Positions 33,619-43,359 of a stretch of 64,000 nt of DNA are shown here, piece by piece. The position numbers and the translations under genes are program-made. The stretch's first letter is position 1; each line of letters begins with the position of its first letter. The notes below the pieces were generated by a model. It did not search any database and was not told the origin of the DNA. It saw only the letters and a program-made list of their open reading frames with translations. This DNA is from Selaginella moellendorffii (taxonomy: Eukaryota; Streptophyta; Lycopodiopsida; Selaginellales; Selaginellaceae), in contig NW_003314264.1 of NCBI RefSeq assembly GCF_000143415.4, forward strand, positions 1,896,074-1,960,073, in the 5' to 3' direction.

Positions 33619-34908
33619 CTAGAGGCGATGGCGATGGCGGTACATGGACGCAAACTCCATGCACAGCTTCTGATCCCTGCGATCTCCCCATCCCCCCCAC
33701 CCGGTGAACTTGTGGGGATAGTTATAAACATGCCGCGAGACCTCCCAGCTCGGATCGATGTTCATGATCCGGTCCTCCGGATCCACTTGCGGCCCCTCCT
33801 GCGTGAAATCCTGGCACTCGGGTTTGCCATCCTGGTGCCCCTGGTGTAAGCCACACCGCCCGAAGTGTAGCGCGCTCGTCCTCGGCCCCCGGAGAGTGTA
33901 AGCCTTCTCGTCCCAGGACGGATACACCGACGACCACAGCGTGATGTCCCAGTTGTAATCGTCGAAGTGGCAGAAGGTGGCGGCGCTCGAGTGGAGCTTG
34001 TTCCACATCGTCCGGTTGAATCCATATCCCATGTTTCCGATCTTCTCGGCGACGAGAAAGTCCCCCCGCTCGCCCCGGTTCTTGACGTCCCAGGGGGCCA
34101 AGTTCACGGCCCAGCAATCCGGGCACCTCTCGCTGGTGATCCTGGCCAGCGTCTGGATGTTCCGGTACGCGTTTGGGAATAAGTAGTGATCCTCCTCTAT
34201 GAAAACTATGTGCCTGTTGTAACCCCGAGTCTCCGGAAGCCCGTCCCAGATGGTGTTCATCATCCACCACCAGTGGTGCTTGAGCGAGACGATCCTCGGG
34301 CTGCGGTGGTTTCCATACTGATCCGCCTGCCCCTCGCACTTCTTGGCCACTGGATCGTCCTTGTTCTTGCAATCGCCGGGAGAGGTCCCCGGGAAGGACG
34401 AGGGGAAGAGGTGTGGCGAGTAGGCCGCGAAAAGCTGCTTTACCTGGCAGAAGTCGATCTTCTCGACGAGCTCCGCCATCTCGGGATAGAACCCATCGTG
34501 GCTGACGATGAGGAGTGTCTCGTTGATCCCGTCCACGCGCGAGAGGCCCTCGATCACCACCCGGAGGTACTGTGGCCGGTTGTGGACGTAGAGCACGACG
34601 ATGATGTGATCCCTGGCGAGCGCTGGGAAGAGTTCCCTGTTGCGAGGCGGCAGCGCGTTTCTTCCCTGGGCCCAAAGGGAGGAATTGGTGGGCTCACGGA
34701 CAATGGCCGGCTCCTGGATCTCTACGCCCTCCTGGACGAGCGCCTCCTTGAGGACGATGATGGGACCTAAGGCTCGCCCGCCGCCGGGGGTGGTGTCGAA
34801 TCTGGCGAAGCCCGAGCTGCTGAGCAAGATCCCCACCACGGAGATGAGAATCAAGAAGGCGAGCAGCAGATGCTGGAGATTGGGGCGCGCCCTGCCGCTG
34901 CTCACCAT
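33619..34908 (-). CDS. MGAT2: GnT-II: alpha-1,6-mannosyl-glycoprotein 2-beta-N-acetylglucosaminyltransferase
   Basis: Golgi enzyme that adds the second GlcNAc to the N-glycan core on the way to complex glycans. 429 residues from the ATG at 34908. The frame is open further upstream only from a GTG. Residues about 10-33 form a type II signal anchor (LQHLLLAFLILISVVGILLS). The catalytic region has VVLYVHNRPQYLRVVIEGLS, LIVSHDG, LKHHWWWMMNTIWDG and the metal-binding-type HIVFIEEDHYLFPNAYRN, all typical of the MGAT2 family. A Cys-rich C-terminal part (FGRCGLHQGH) follows. It is intronless here. It is divergent from the small gene at 35210, with about 300 bp between start codons. Confidence 0.9.
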   Translation of the reverse strand: MVSSGRARPNLQHLLLAFLILISVVGILLSSSGFARFDTTPGGGRALGPIIVLKEALVQEGVEIQEPAIVREPTNSSLWAQGRNALPPRNRELFPALARDHIIVVLYVHNRPQYLRVVIEGLSRVDGINETLLIVSHDGFYPEMAELVEKIDFCQVKQLFAAYSPHLFPSSFPGTSPGDCKNKDDPVAKKCEGQADQYGNHRSPRIVSLKHHWWWMMNTIWDGLPETRGYNRHIVFIEEDHYLFPNAYRNIQTLARITSERCPDCWAVNLAPWDVKNRGERGDFLVAEKIGNMGYGFNRTMWNKLHSSAATFCHFDDYNWDITLWSSVYPSWDEKAYTLRGPRTSALHFGRCGLHQGHQDGKPECQDFTQEGPQVDPEDRIMNIDPSWEVSRHVYNYPHKFTGWGGWGDRRDQKLCMEFASMYRHRHRL

Positions 34909-35209
34909 TTCCGCTGGATCATGCCAAGAGCTCAAGCGGATCTTTCTTTTAGGTTGAACTACCAAGAAAGCGTGGCGCCAACGGCAGCGCGGAGAATTTC
35001 GCCAATACCTGTTCCGATCGATCGACCCTGGCGATCTTGCTCCGAAATTCGCCGCTTGGCGCCGCCATTGTATCGTTCCTGGGGAGGAGGAACAGACAAA
35101 GCCCCCTTTAACGAACACAGTTTATCGAGCCTTATCCAACGGCCGGTGATGCCCATTTCCTATAAACCGTTGGATCTTTAAACCCTAAGCCCTTCGTCGA
35201 TTAGGGTTC

Positions 35210-35544
35210 ATGATCCGGTTCGCGAGGGAGGCGCGGCTGATCGAGAAGGGCACGGCTTATAACGAGAAATTGAGGGGCAAGGACAGGAAGCTGGGGCGGG
35301 AGGATCTCGTAAGGATTGCTCTTGATCGAGAGGGCGCCATTGAGGAACTGGCAAGAGCGGCCGGGTTCTTTCCAGGCGGCAGAAGCGGAAGATGTCGAGA
35401 GGCCGAGGAATGCGATGGACGATGAGGCATTGCGCGCACTGATCGCGAGGTGCCTAAGCTTTCTTCTTGGCGATGGAGCCGAGCAGGTTTGCTTTTCTTC
35501 TCTCTCGATTGATCCAGGGAAATGCGGCAGGAATCGGCGGATGA
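35210..35544 (+). CDS. Predicted 78-residue protein, spliced, just upstream of a PPR gene
   Basis: Three exons (35210-35308, 35376-35486, 35518-35544) join in phase 0 with consensus borders (CTC|GTAAGG...TTTCCAG|GCG and CAG|GTTTGC...GATCCAG|GGA). The product starts MIRFAREARLIEKGTAYNEK, is strongly charged, and contains AMDDEALRALIARCLSFLLG, an amphipathic helix. I do not recognise a family. The second intron, 31 bp, is unusually short and may be wrong; if it is retained the protein continues differently. The stop lies 9 bp before the PPR start codon at 35554, so this could be a real small gene, the first cistron of a shared transcript, or an upstream open reading frame. Confidence 0.42.
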
Positions 35545-35553
35545 TCGCTCGCG

Positions 35554-37425
35554 ATGAATCGGTATTTCCCGAGAGTGCTGCTCGCGCGGCAGCGGCGATT
35601 GTCCCTCCTCCAGCAGCACATTCACGCCGCGAGGGCTCCAGCGGTCAGGGATGCCTCCTCGGATAGCTCCTCGGATGAGGAGGCGGAGGATCGTCCACCC
35701 AGGGGTAGCAACAGGAATATTACGAGCGCAAGGAGCGATCTCGCTGTTGTGAATCCCTCTGCGGCGGGTTCGTCGCTGGATCTCCCCGCAGCAGCGGCGG
35801 AATCCAGCCTCGCCGCCGCCGAGAGCTCCGAGAGCTCCAAATCCCTCTCGCTCGTCGCTCGCAACGTCCTCCTGATCGCCAGCGACGAGGACCACGACTG
35901 GGCGAGCAAGGCCGAGTACTTGCAGCCGTGGAGCGGCATGGCCACCGAGGACGACGTGATCCACGTCCTGGAGAACATCAAATCTCCCAAGCTCGCCTCC
36001 CGCGTCTTCAAATGGGCAGCTCGCCAGGAGGATTTCGAGCACACGGTCTTCACCTACAACGCCTATCTCAACGCTCTCGTCAAGGGCGGCCATGGCTCCA
36101 AGGCGCGCAAGATCTTCGACGACATGCTCTACAAGGAGTGCCTCCCAAACATCTACACTTATGGGATCGTTCTCCGCGGCCTCTGCGACGATGCCAAGAC
36201 CGACGCGGCGCTGGAGCTCCTCCAGGACATGGAATCCAAGATGCTCACCCCGACCACCTTCATCGTCAACATGCTCGTCAGCTGCCTCTGCAAGAACGGG
36301 AAAGTTGACGCGGCCTACGAGCTCTACAAGCGGCTCAGCGACGAGTGCTCGCTGGACAGGATCTCCTACAACATGCTGACTTACGGGCTGTGCAAGGCGG
36401 ACCAGATCGACCGTGCGCTGGCGGTGTTCGGAGAGATGGAGGAGAATGCCGTGGTTCCATCGCTGCTCACGTACAACGGGCTGCTGTATGGGTACTGCAG
36501 AGCCGGCAGGATGGAGCAAGCGATGACTTTGCTGGAAGAGATGATCGAAGGGAAGAAAGGCAGCGACGTTGTCCCGGACATGTACTCGTACAACACGGTG
36601 ATCAGCGGGTTTTGCAAGGCCAGGCAGCTGCCTACCGCGCGGTACGTGCTGCGGAGGATGATCAAGAGTGGATGCAGCCCGAATGTGGTAACTTTCAACA
36701 CGCTGCTCGACGGGCTGTGCCTGACCGGGAAGCTGGACGAGGCCAACGCCATGTTTGAGTACATGGTGGAGAGGAACTGCGAGCCGACGGCTGTGACTTA
36801 CACCGTGCTCATAACCGGGCACGCCAGAGCTCTCCGCATCGACAAAGCCAACGATTACTTCGTGGACATGCTTCGCCGGGGAGTGGAGCCGAATGTTTAC
36901 ACGTACACCGCGCTGATCGGGGGGCTGTGCGACGCCAACAAAGTCGAGGACGCGCTGGAGATCCTGAAGCGGATGTCGAGCACCGGGAGGGAGCCGAATG
37001 TGGTTACGTACACGAGAGTGATCGGTGCTCTCTGCAAGGGCGGACAGATCGAGCGAGCGACGAAGCTGTTCAATGACGCGATGGGGAGTAGGACGGCCAA
37101 GTGCAAGCCGGACTCGTACGCGTACAGCACGATCATCTACTGGCTGTGCCGGCAGAGCAAGTTCCTGGAGGCGTACGAGTATTTCCTCCGGATGGTGGAG
37201 TCCAAGCTCGTGGCCAAGCCGCACATATACAAAGCTATGGCGGACGGGCTGGAGCTGGTTCAGGAAACGGAGAAGGTGGAACGCGTCTGCCTGGAAGCAA
37301 GTGCTCACGGCATTGAGCTTCAGCAGAAGGACGCGCCGCAGCCGCTGAATCCACATTTACCACGGAGGAAGGCCAGGAAGGAGGTCTTTCTTCACAAGTG
37401 GGAGATAACCAAGAGAGCTCTGTAG
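35554..37425 (+). CDS. P-class pentatricopeptide repeat protein
   Basis: Intronless, 623 residues. The N-terminus (MNRYFPRVLLARQRRLSLLQ) is rich in Arg and Leu without acidic residues, typical of mitochondrial or dual targeting. Residues about 60-115 are low-complexity Ser/Ala. From about residue 165 there are roughly a dozen 35-residue P motifs (FTYNAYLNALVKGGHGSKAR, VVTFNTLLDGLCLTGKLDEA, VYTYTALIGGLCDANKVEDA). There is no E or DYW tail; the end is basic. P-class proteins mostly stabilise, process or help translate organellar RNA. Parts of this gene are duplicated and decayed at about 37.9-38.5 kb. An in-frame TGA just before the ATG fixes the start. Confidence 0.88.
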   Translation: MNRYFPRVLLARQRRLSLLQQHIHAARAPAVRDASSDSSSDEEAEDRPPRGSNRNITSARSDLAVVNPSAAGSSLDLPAAAAESSLAAAESSESSKSLSLVARNVLLIASDEDHDWASKAEYLQPWSGMATEDDVIHVLENIKSPKLASRVFKWAARQEDFEHTVFTYNAYLNALVKGGHGSKARKIFDDMLYKECLPNIYTYGIVLRGLCDDAKTDAALELLQDMESKMLTPTTFIVNMLVSCLCKNGKVDAAYELYKRLSDECSLDRISYNMLTYGLCKADQIDRALAVFGEMEENAVVPSLLTYNGLLYGYCRAGRMEQAMTLLEEMIEGKKGSDVVPDMYSYNTVISGFCKARQLPTARYVLRRMIKSGCSPNVVTFNTLLDGLCLTGKLDEANAMFEYMVERNCEPTAVTYTVLITGHARALRIDKANDYFVDMLRRGVEPNVYTYTALIGGLCDANKVEDALEILKRMSSTGREPNVVTYTRVIGALCKGGQIERATKLFNDAMGSRTAKCKPDSYAYSTIIYWLCRQSKFLEAYEYFLRMVESKLVAKPHIYKAMADGLELVQETEKVERVCLEASAHGIELQQKDAPQPLNPHLPRRKARKEVFLHKWEITKRAL

Positions 37426-37440
37426 CTCCTTTGGTCGAGG

Positions 37441-37660
37441 TAAGCTATCAATCATTCTCCAGGAGGGGCCATGGACGGAGCTCAAATTCGCTCCAAGGGA
37501 CTGTGCCATGAACCGGAAGGCCTGAAGCCCGACCTCGAGAGGTACCTGTTTTGAGATTTTCACCTCGCTTCTGCGGGACTTAGCGCATTGTGATTGCGGC
37601 AGAGATGTGGGTGCGAGTTCTCTCCCGGAGAGAAAACGGTGGTGAAGATGCAACAAGTGC
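37441..37660 (+). pseudogene. Decayed DUO1-like MYB fragment
   Basis: DNA-level copy of the MYB gene at 38.7 kb, spanning the end of exon 1, the intron and the start of exon 2. Matching stretches include ATTCGCTCCAAGGGACTG, GAGGTACCTG then TTTGAGATTTTCACC, GCGCATTGTGATTGCGGCA, and GTTCTCTCCCGGAG then GGTGGTGAAGATGCAA. The section coding for the conserved R2 helix is deleted and the frame is lost. Because the intron is copied, this came from genomic duplication, not retrotransposition. Confidence 0.85.
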
Positions 37661-37889
37661 GTAGAGGAAGAGACGTGGCTGATCGAAAAGAATTGAAGCG
37701 TTCGGAAGCTGAGGCGATTGTCATAGCTATAGTTGATACGGTTTATAAAAGATCGAAGATTTGGCGTCACGGGACAAGAAGGTTTGATCGCGCGGGAATT
37801 TTAGAGTGAATTTCAAAAGCCCTGAAGCCCTAGGTCTATTTCCCGCGGTGGAGGATCTTGCGAGAGCTTCATCCACCTCCAGTGGCACC

Positions 37890-38512
37890 GTGCGCCGAGC
37901 ATCTCCTCCGGCGTTCCTCTCTCTTGGAGATCCCTCTTGTCGCCAGGGCTGTTCGCGGATCACAAGGTCCACCTGCAAATGTACGCCCTCGCTCGACCGG
38001 CGGAGGAGAGAACATCGTTTTTTATTCGCACTGGTGGCAGCACGGGATCATTCACAGCGGAGGAGCGGCATGGCCTCCCGCGTCTTCAAATGAATTTCCA
38101 GGACGCGGCCTCGCCTTCCTCCTCCATCCAAGATGCTCGCCCCGGCCAACTTCATGCTCGTCGGTCCGCAAGAACGGGAAAGCCCACAAGGGACGAGTGG
38201 TCGCTCAAGTCTTTTACAACAGACTTCCGGGCTGTGCAACTGTAGAGACCGGGAGAATGGAGCAGGCGATGGTAGAGATGATAGAAGGAAAGAAAGGCAG
38301 CGACGTTGTCCCGGGCATGTACTCGTACAACACGGTGTTCAGGGGCATGGTACGTGCTGAGGAGGCCGGCGGACGGGGTTGGAGCTCGAGAAGGTGGAAC
38401 GCGTCTGCCTCGCAGCGAATGCTCATGGCATTGAGCTTTCGCTGCGCTCAATCCACATTTACCACGGAGAAGGTCTTCATTCTTGACGAGATAACGAAGA
38501 GAGCTTTGTAGA
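37890..38512 (+). pseudogene. Decayed copy of the P-class PPR gene
   Basis: Pieces follow the PPR gene at 35554-37425 in order: GGCCTCCCGCGTCTTCAAAT (near 38071 and 35995), AGATGCTC-CCCCGRCCA-CTTCAT (near 38131 and 36240), GAAAGGCAGCGACGTTGTCC followed by GGCATGTACTCGTACAACAC (near 38293 and 36555), and the end GATAACSAAGAGAGCT then TTGTAG. Large internal deletions and frameshifts leave about a third of the original length. The left border is uncertain. A 217-codon frame crossing it mixes unrelated frames and is not a gene. Confidence 0.82.
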
Positions 38513-38712
38513 CGAGGTGCGTTTCGAATCACTCTCTCCGTACTTGCGTGTTTCGATCGTCTATCCGGATTGACTCGCCCAGGTAACGGTCACTCAAAAA
38601 TGTTTTGGGCCACCTTGTACAAAAGAAGAAATGGCCGTCCTGGGAAATCTTGGCAGATGCCCGGAGAGGACGCTGCTCGTTGTTGGTCACGCTTGACGAG
38701 CCAAGAGCAACG

Positions 38713-40175
38713 ATGGTGGTGACCAAAACAATGCAACACCAGCAGGGTGGCGACCAGGTGGTGCTACGGAAGGGCCCGTGGATGCCAGAAGAGGACGAAG
38801 TGCTGCTTGAGTACGTTCGTCAATACGGTCCCAGGGACTGGAGCTCCATTCGCTCCAAGGGACTGTTGCCACGAACCGGGAAATCGTGCAGGCTGCGCTG
38901 GGTGAACAAGCTCAAGCCCGACCTCAAGAGGTACCTGTTTGAGATTTTCACTTCTTCTTTTCCCTCGCTTGTGTGGGACTAATCGCATTGTGATTGCGGC
39001 ATAGAAGTGGGTGCAAGTTCTCTCCCGAGGAGGAGAAAATGGTGGTGAAGATGCAATCCAAGCTTGGGAACAAGTGGGCTAAGATCGCTTCGTATCTCCC
39101 TGGACGCACGGACAACGACGTGAAGAACTTTTGGAGCACCAGGCAAAAGCGTCTGCTGAGAGCCTTGCAGCGTCCAAAGATGGGGTCCGGCGCGGCCCCT
39201 GGAAGCTGTGAGGCCTCCGCGGCTTCGTCCTCGGACGCGATTTACGAGACTACTGCTGCCAGTGAGCTGACAGCCTTCCAGGTGCGATGTTCAAAAGAAA
39301 ACTCTTACAGTTCTTACGCTGATACGCTGAATCAACAGGTTCCTGGAGCAACAGTGCCAACCAACTTTGAGACGGCATTCTACTTTGGAGAAGACGAGCA
39401 CCATGCAGGCTTCGAGGGCGGGAAGATGGAGCCATCGGAGCTTCCAAGTTTCGAGAATGGCGATCTCAGCATGGTGCCTAGCATGGAGCACATTGCAGCA
39501 GCTGGAGACCACCACTTCTTTCCGGAGTCAGGTTTCTACTTGCCCGAACAACAACGAGACGACAGTGACGATGGTGCCATCGCGGCCCCCGCTTGCTACC
39601 AGAGCTTCCAGGGAGGCTCCGGCGGATCGTCGTCAAGGATCTCCTCCAAGGCTGGAAGCCGACGCTCAAAAGTGATCAAGCGTGAGCAAGCGCGGTATGG
39701 TGTGGAAGAGAACGCGTCGGAAGAAGAGAGCTCCCATCACGATCATCGCCATCACGCCTTGCGCGGCAGCGGCGGTGGAGTTTTTGGCGTCAACTTCCTG
39801 GTGGAGCAGAGCAGCATCGGCGAGGCCAGCAGTGAGTTTGAGTTTCTTCTCCAGCAGGAAAGCCAGCAGCAGTGCTTGCTCGTCCACCACCACGACGAAT
39901 TCCCGCTGCCAGGCTTGGGCGGCCATCACGGCCACTGGGACAAGCTTCCGAGCCTGGACTACTCCGCCGAGGTGAAAGGTAACGCCACCACCGCCGCCGC
40001 CACCGCGAGCATCGCCATTAGCAGCAGTAGCAGCAGTAGCAACTCCAAGACGGTGGAAGATTCATGCAGCCCCGACAGTGTTCTTGCCACTGCTCTTCCA
40101 GGGGACGTTTTCGACTGCTTGGAGCCACTCTGCCCGGCATCGTCCTCCGAGTGGTGGATGACTAGAACAAGCTAG
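38713..40175 (+). CDS. DUO1: R2R3-MYB transcription factor of the DUO1 type
   Basis: Two exons (38713-38930, then 39005 or 39008 to 40175), 461-462 residues. R2 reads LRKGPWMPEEDEVLLEYVRQ, YGPRDWSSIRSKGLLPRTGK, SCRLRWVNKLKPDL; R3 reads SGCKFSPEEEKMVVKMQ, LGNKWAKIASYLPGRTDNDV, KNFWSTRQKR. This matches DUO POLLEN 1, including WVNKL and the extra Lys of GCKF that marks DUO1 against other R2R3-MYBs. In seed plants and bryophytes DUO1 controls sperm-cell differentiation; that role here is inferred. The C-terminal half is rich in Ser, His and Glu, with poly-Ser near residue 435. A 3' acceptor TAGAAG allows two in-frame joins; the later one gives the usual LK-x-GCKF spacing. Confidence 0.88.
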
Positions 40176-40199
40176 TTCCTTTGTGTTGTTCGTAAGAAC

Positions 40200-41270
40200 T
40201 TATCACCATCTTTTTCTTTGTGAAAGTCATTATTTTCTAAAGATGTACGAGTTAGTTTCTGCCATTCCAAATGTTAAGCATGTACCGTTCGACCTCGTCT
40301 CCCTGGGACACCAGCCATAAGATGGCGAGCCCCGGGGAGAAGCGCTGGCTTGGAGCCCTCTTCCGCTGAATTACCTTCCGAAAGAGCTCCTCCGGGTGTG
40401 AGCGGCAACTTCGACGGGCTTGTTCCTAGTGACCACGCAAGCCCAGCTGTTCATCACTTCTCGCTTGCTGCTGGACTCGACCTCCACCACTACACTGGAG
40501 CCCCAGATTGCGGGCTTCCATTGCCACTTTCCAGGCGTTCCCAGACTCGAGCTTCCGGGTGGTCTATGCCTCAGAGAGTACGTCGATCGCCTTCAACAAC
40601 TACGATCATCGCTGTGGTGCGGCAGTAGCGGCAGCCGGGGAGTGGACACTGGAGCTGGCCAGGTGCTCGCCTCCAGATGGAAGCAACGTTTTTTCATCAC
40701 CAAGACGAGCTTGGCATCGGTCACAGGAGTACTCGCTCAAGTCTTCGTTGATCGTGGCTTGGTGGTGAGGACTCTGGCGCGATGGAAGAGCCTGCCGCCG
40801 GAATTCATGGTCAGTGATAATTTCGTATCCCTCCCAGTTGTCTGTGGTCCTCCCATGCATGCAAACGAGCAGCAGCGGTGATGGAGTGATAGCAACCACG
40901 GCTTTGCTGCGCCTGGACGAAAGGCTGGAGCCGAGAGATCTTTCCAAGGATTTGCATCAGAGTGGTGTATCCGCGCGTGGGCTCGTGGGGAGGAGGTGGT
41001 CCTCAGCCTTCTTGAGCTTGACTTCCAGTGCGTCTACAGGATGTCGAGCCGGACATGGTCGGCACTGCCGCTGCCGGACCCCGACAACAGGATGGACTTC
41101 TACATGGGCCCTATACCGGCGGAGTGCCCTCTTTTTTCTTGCCAGGAACCATTTTGTTTTTCTTTGCAGGTGCTGCGGATGTAAGATCTGATGTTCGCTC
41201 GCAAACTCGAGACGTTACGTAAGTTTCCATTCCTTGAAACGAAAACAGTACCCGCATATCACTTTTTCTT
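40200..41270 (+). pseudogene. Region with possible F-box/kelch-like coding debris
   Basis: No intact gene. Pieces in different plus frames look like parts of a plant F-box protein: PLPLNYLPKELL near 40355, SSFRVVYASEST near 40540 and GEWTLEL near 40640, VYRMSSRTWSALPLPDPDN near 41032. No frame stays open over all of these, and a start, F-box and repeats could not be confirmed. It lies between two copies of the DUO1 3' end, so it may have been brought in with the duplication. Identification is weak. Confidence 0.25.
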
Positions 41271-41279
41271 CAGAGAGGA

Positions 41280-41405
41280 GTGAAGACTTCGAAGGAATAG
41301 AACTGCTCTGCCCGGCATCGTCCTCCGACTGCTAGATGACTAGAGCAAAGCTAGTTTCTTTGTGTTGTTCGTCCATTCGAAGAACTTGTCAAAGTGATTA
41401 TTCAT
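41280..41405 (+). repeat. Duplicate of the DUO1 3' end
   Basis: CTCTGCCCGGCATCGTCCTC then CGACTGCTAGATGACTAGA and TTTCTTTGTGTTGTTCGT match 40127-40240 of the DUO1 gene and its 3' flank, with small indels. The Trp codons before the stop are changed (TGCTAG for TGGTGG), so it is not coding. It marks another copy or an edge of the duplicated block. Confidence 0.8.
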
Positions 41406-41434
41406 ACAAATAAACACGATAAGAGGTTTCTTAC

Positions 41435-42861
41435 TTAGTTATGACTTGCATTTGCGATTCCAACAAGGTTGAGCATGTTTCGCTCTTCCTTGAACCTCTC
41501 CAGAATGGTGCCTTTAGGACCCACTGCCACGCCTTTGTCGCCCTCTTCGCCACCTTTCACCACAATGCCCCAGCACTCTATGACGTCGGGAGTTATGGCT
41601 GCTTGGCTCGACAGCGCTGGACTGTTGAATGTCACCGACGGATACGTGCTTCCCCGATCGAATGCCGAGTGGATGAACAGCCCAAAGTGGTGAATCTGGC
41701 CCCCAAAGCCGATTCCGTTTGGTATGTTGGGAGAAGTGTAGTTTATCGCGCACTGTACGTTGGAGAAGTTTGAGAAAAGCAAAAGAAATGCGAAGAAAAT
41801 TTACCCATTGCAAGTTTGAGTTTGAGCCGGATGGCCGATGGATAGCCGCTTCTGGGTACAATGTGAACAAAAAGCACTTCATGTCGCCGTAGAATTCGCT
41901 GTGCTTTTCCCACGGTTGAGAAGCATAGCCACCATAGATGCAGCCCTCTTTGTCCTTGATCACCAAGATCGTGCATCCTTTCGAAACACTGGAGATGGAT
42001 CGTTCACAGAAAAGAATCTCATTGAAGAAAAGGAAAAGAGAGGAACACTACCTCACACTCTTCAAGAAGGTGTTGAAACTCGCTCCATTCACTGAGCTGT
42101 GGTAGAGGAGCATCCAGTCCTCGCACTCTTGCGGTTGTAGCTTCCCGGCGATGTGCCAAGCGTGTTCTCTTCTCAAAATAATGTTTTGGTTGTCAAGCTT
42201 TGGTGGGATCAAGAACTGAGGGACCTGGCGCCCACGGATGACTGCACTGTAGAAACAGATCTAGCTAGTTATACAGTACAGAAGAAGGAAAACTCACGAA
42301 CCTGTTCCTGGAGAGTGTAATATGTTCGTGAGAAACTTTTTTGCTGAGGGCACCAGCTTACACCACCGATGAAACTCTTGAGGGGTCATCAAGAGCTTTC
42401 CTTGATCCTCCGTCCATCTCACGGGTTTTAGAAACGCTTGGACGCTTGAGTCTGGCAAGCCATCGCCAGTGACGGCGTCCTTGGGGCCAAGAACAGTCTC
42501 TAGAATGGAAAGAATCACAGCTTCAACCTCCTCTCTGACAATAACAACAAATACATGGTTTCGTTTCTTTGTAATTCCTAAAACCGAACCTGTCAACGAG
42601 ATCGTCGCCATTCAGATCGAGCAGCTTAAACATGAACTCCTCCACTTCGTCAGGAAAGCCTTTCTCATATTTTGCCTGTGAAAAGGAAAGAAAGAACGAA
42701 ACTGAGAGTTGAGATGTCGCGAAGCAAACCTTAGCGGTGACGAAATCTCGATAAGTCATACGCTGGTCTTTCCGGAGCTGAGTAACCAGATCAAAGAGAC
42801 GAGATCCAAGAGCGCCATGGATTCCGTAGTAAGCCTGCCAAAGAGAAAAGAGACTCAGTGG

Positions 42862-42909
<48 letters not shown>

Positions 42910-43153
42910 CTTGTGTACCTGGAAGACTGAAGCGATGATATACTCTCCATTGCTTCGGGACTGCGCAGCAAGCGAGAGGTAGAGCTTCTTGAGCTGATTC
43001 ACCTCCGATTCCGAGAACCTCCTGATCAGATCAACGTAGCGCCGATCGCGAAAATGTGAGAGACTAGCGCATCAATGCAGCGCCGATCGAGAAATGCGAC
43101 ACGCACCTGCAAACAAGCCCGAATTCCTCGTCGCGACTCTCACTGTTCCCCAT
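41435..43153 (-). CDS. EF-hand and TLDc domain protein
   Basis: Eight exons (43153-43107, 43021-42919, 42834-42730, 42675-42590, 42534-42302, 42241-42052, 41988-41805, 41752-41435) join in phase to 421 residues. The N-terminus MGNSESRDEE has Gly2 in a myristoylation context. A canonical EF-hand loop, DLNGDDLVDREE, has Ca ligands at positions 1, 3, 5, 9 and 12. The C-terminal half is a TLDc domain: LVIKDKEGCIYGGYASQPWE, FYGDMKCFLFTLYPEAAIHR, then GIGFGGQIHHFGLFIHSAFD. TLDc proteins are linked to oxidative-stress protection and, in animals and fungi, to V-ATPase control. The plant role is unknown to me. It converges with the DUO1-side debris. Confidence 0.87.
42862..42907. repeat. (GA)n microsatellite in an intron
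   Basis: About 22 GA repeats in the second intron of the EF-hand/TLDc gene (TC on the sense strand), making a long polypyrimidine tract near the 3' splice site region. Confidence 0.9.
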
Positions 43154-43359
43154 CGAAAACCCTAAAACAACGTGTCAAAAGAGAAATCGCCACTTCACCG
43201 CGAAGAACGTTAAGACATTGGAGCAAATCTTTTATAAACAATGGATATAAACTTGCGAGCGATCGATTTAATTACAAAAAGTACGTCCTCTTTCTCGATC
43301 ACGATTTCACGACTTCTTCGTCATGCCTTCTTTCCTCGAGCTGGTCGACGATCGATCAC

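Noticed and set aside
33722-34675. 317-codon frame overlapping the GnT-II gene
   Set aside because: Same strand, shifted by one base; no recognisable protein, while the GnT-II frame is fully explained.
34909-35118. N-terminal extension of GnT-II
   Set aside because: Begins at GTG, not ATG, and would put 70 residues before the signal anchor; the ATG at 34908 gives the normal type II start.
35257-37356. 699-codon open frame antisense to the P-class PPR gene
   Set aside because: It is the mirror of GC-rich codon use in the real gene, has no domain, and crosses the small gene and the PPR start.
37858-38511. 217-codon frame as a gene
   Set aside because: It runs through a decayed PPR copy in mixed frames; only the end matches PPR by chance of frame.
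42862-42907. GA run as a regulatory GAGA element
   Set aside because: It is intronic in a multi-exon gene and looks like a simple microsatellite.
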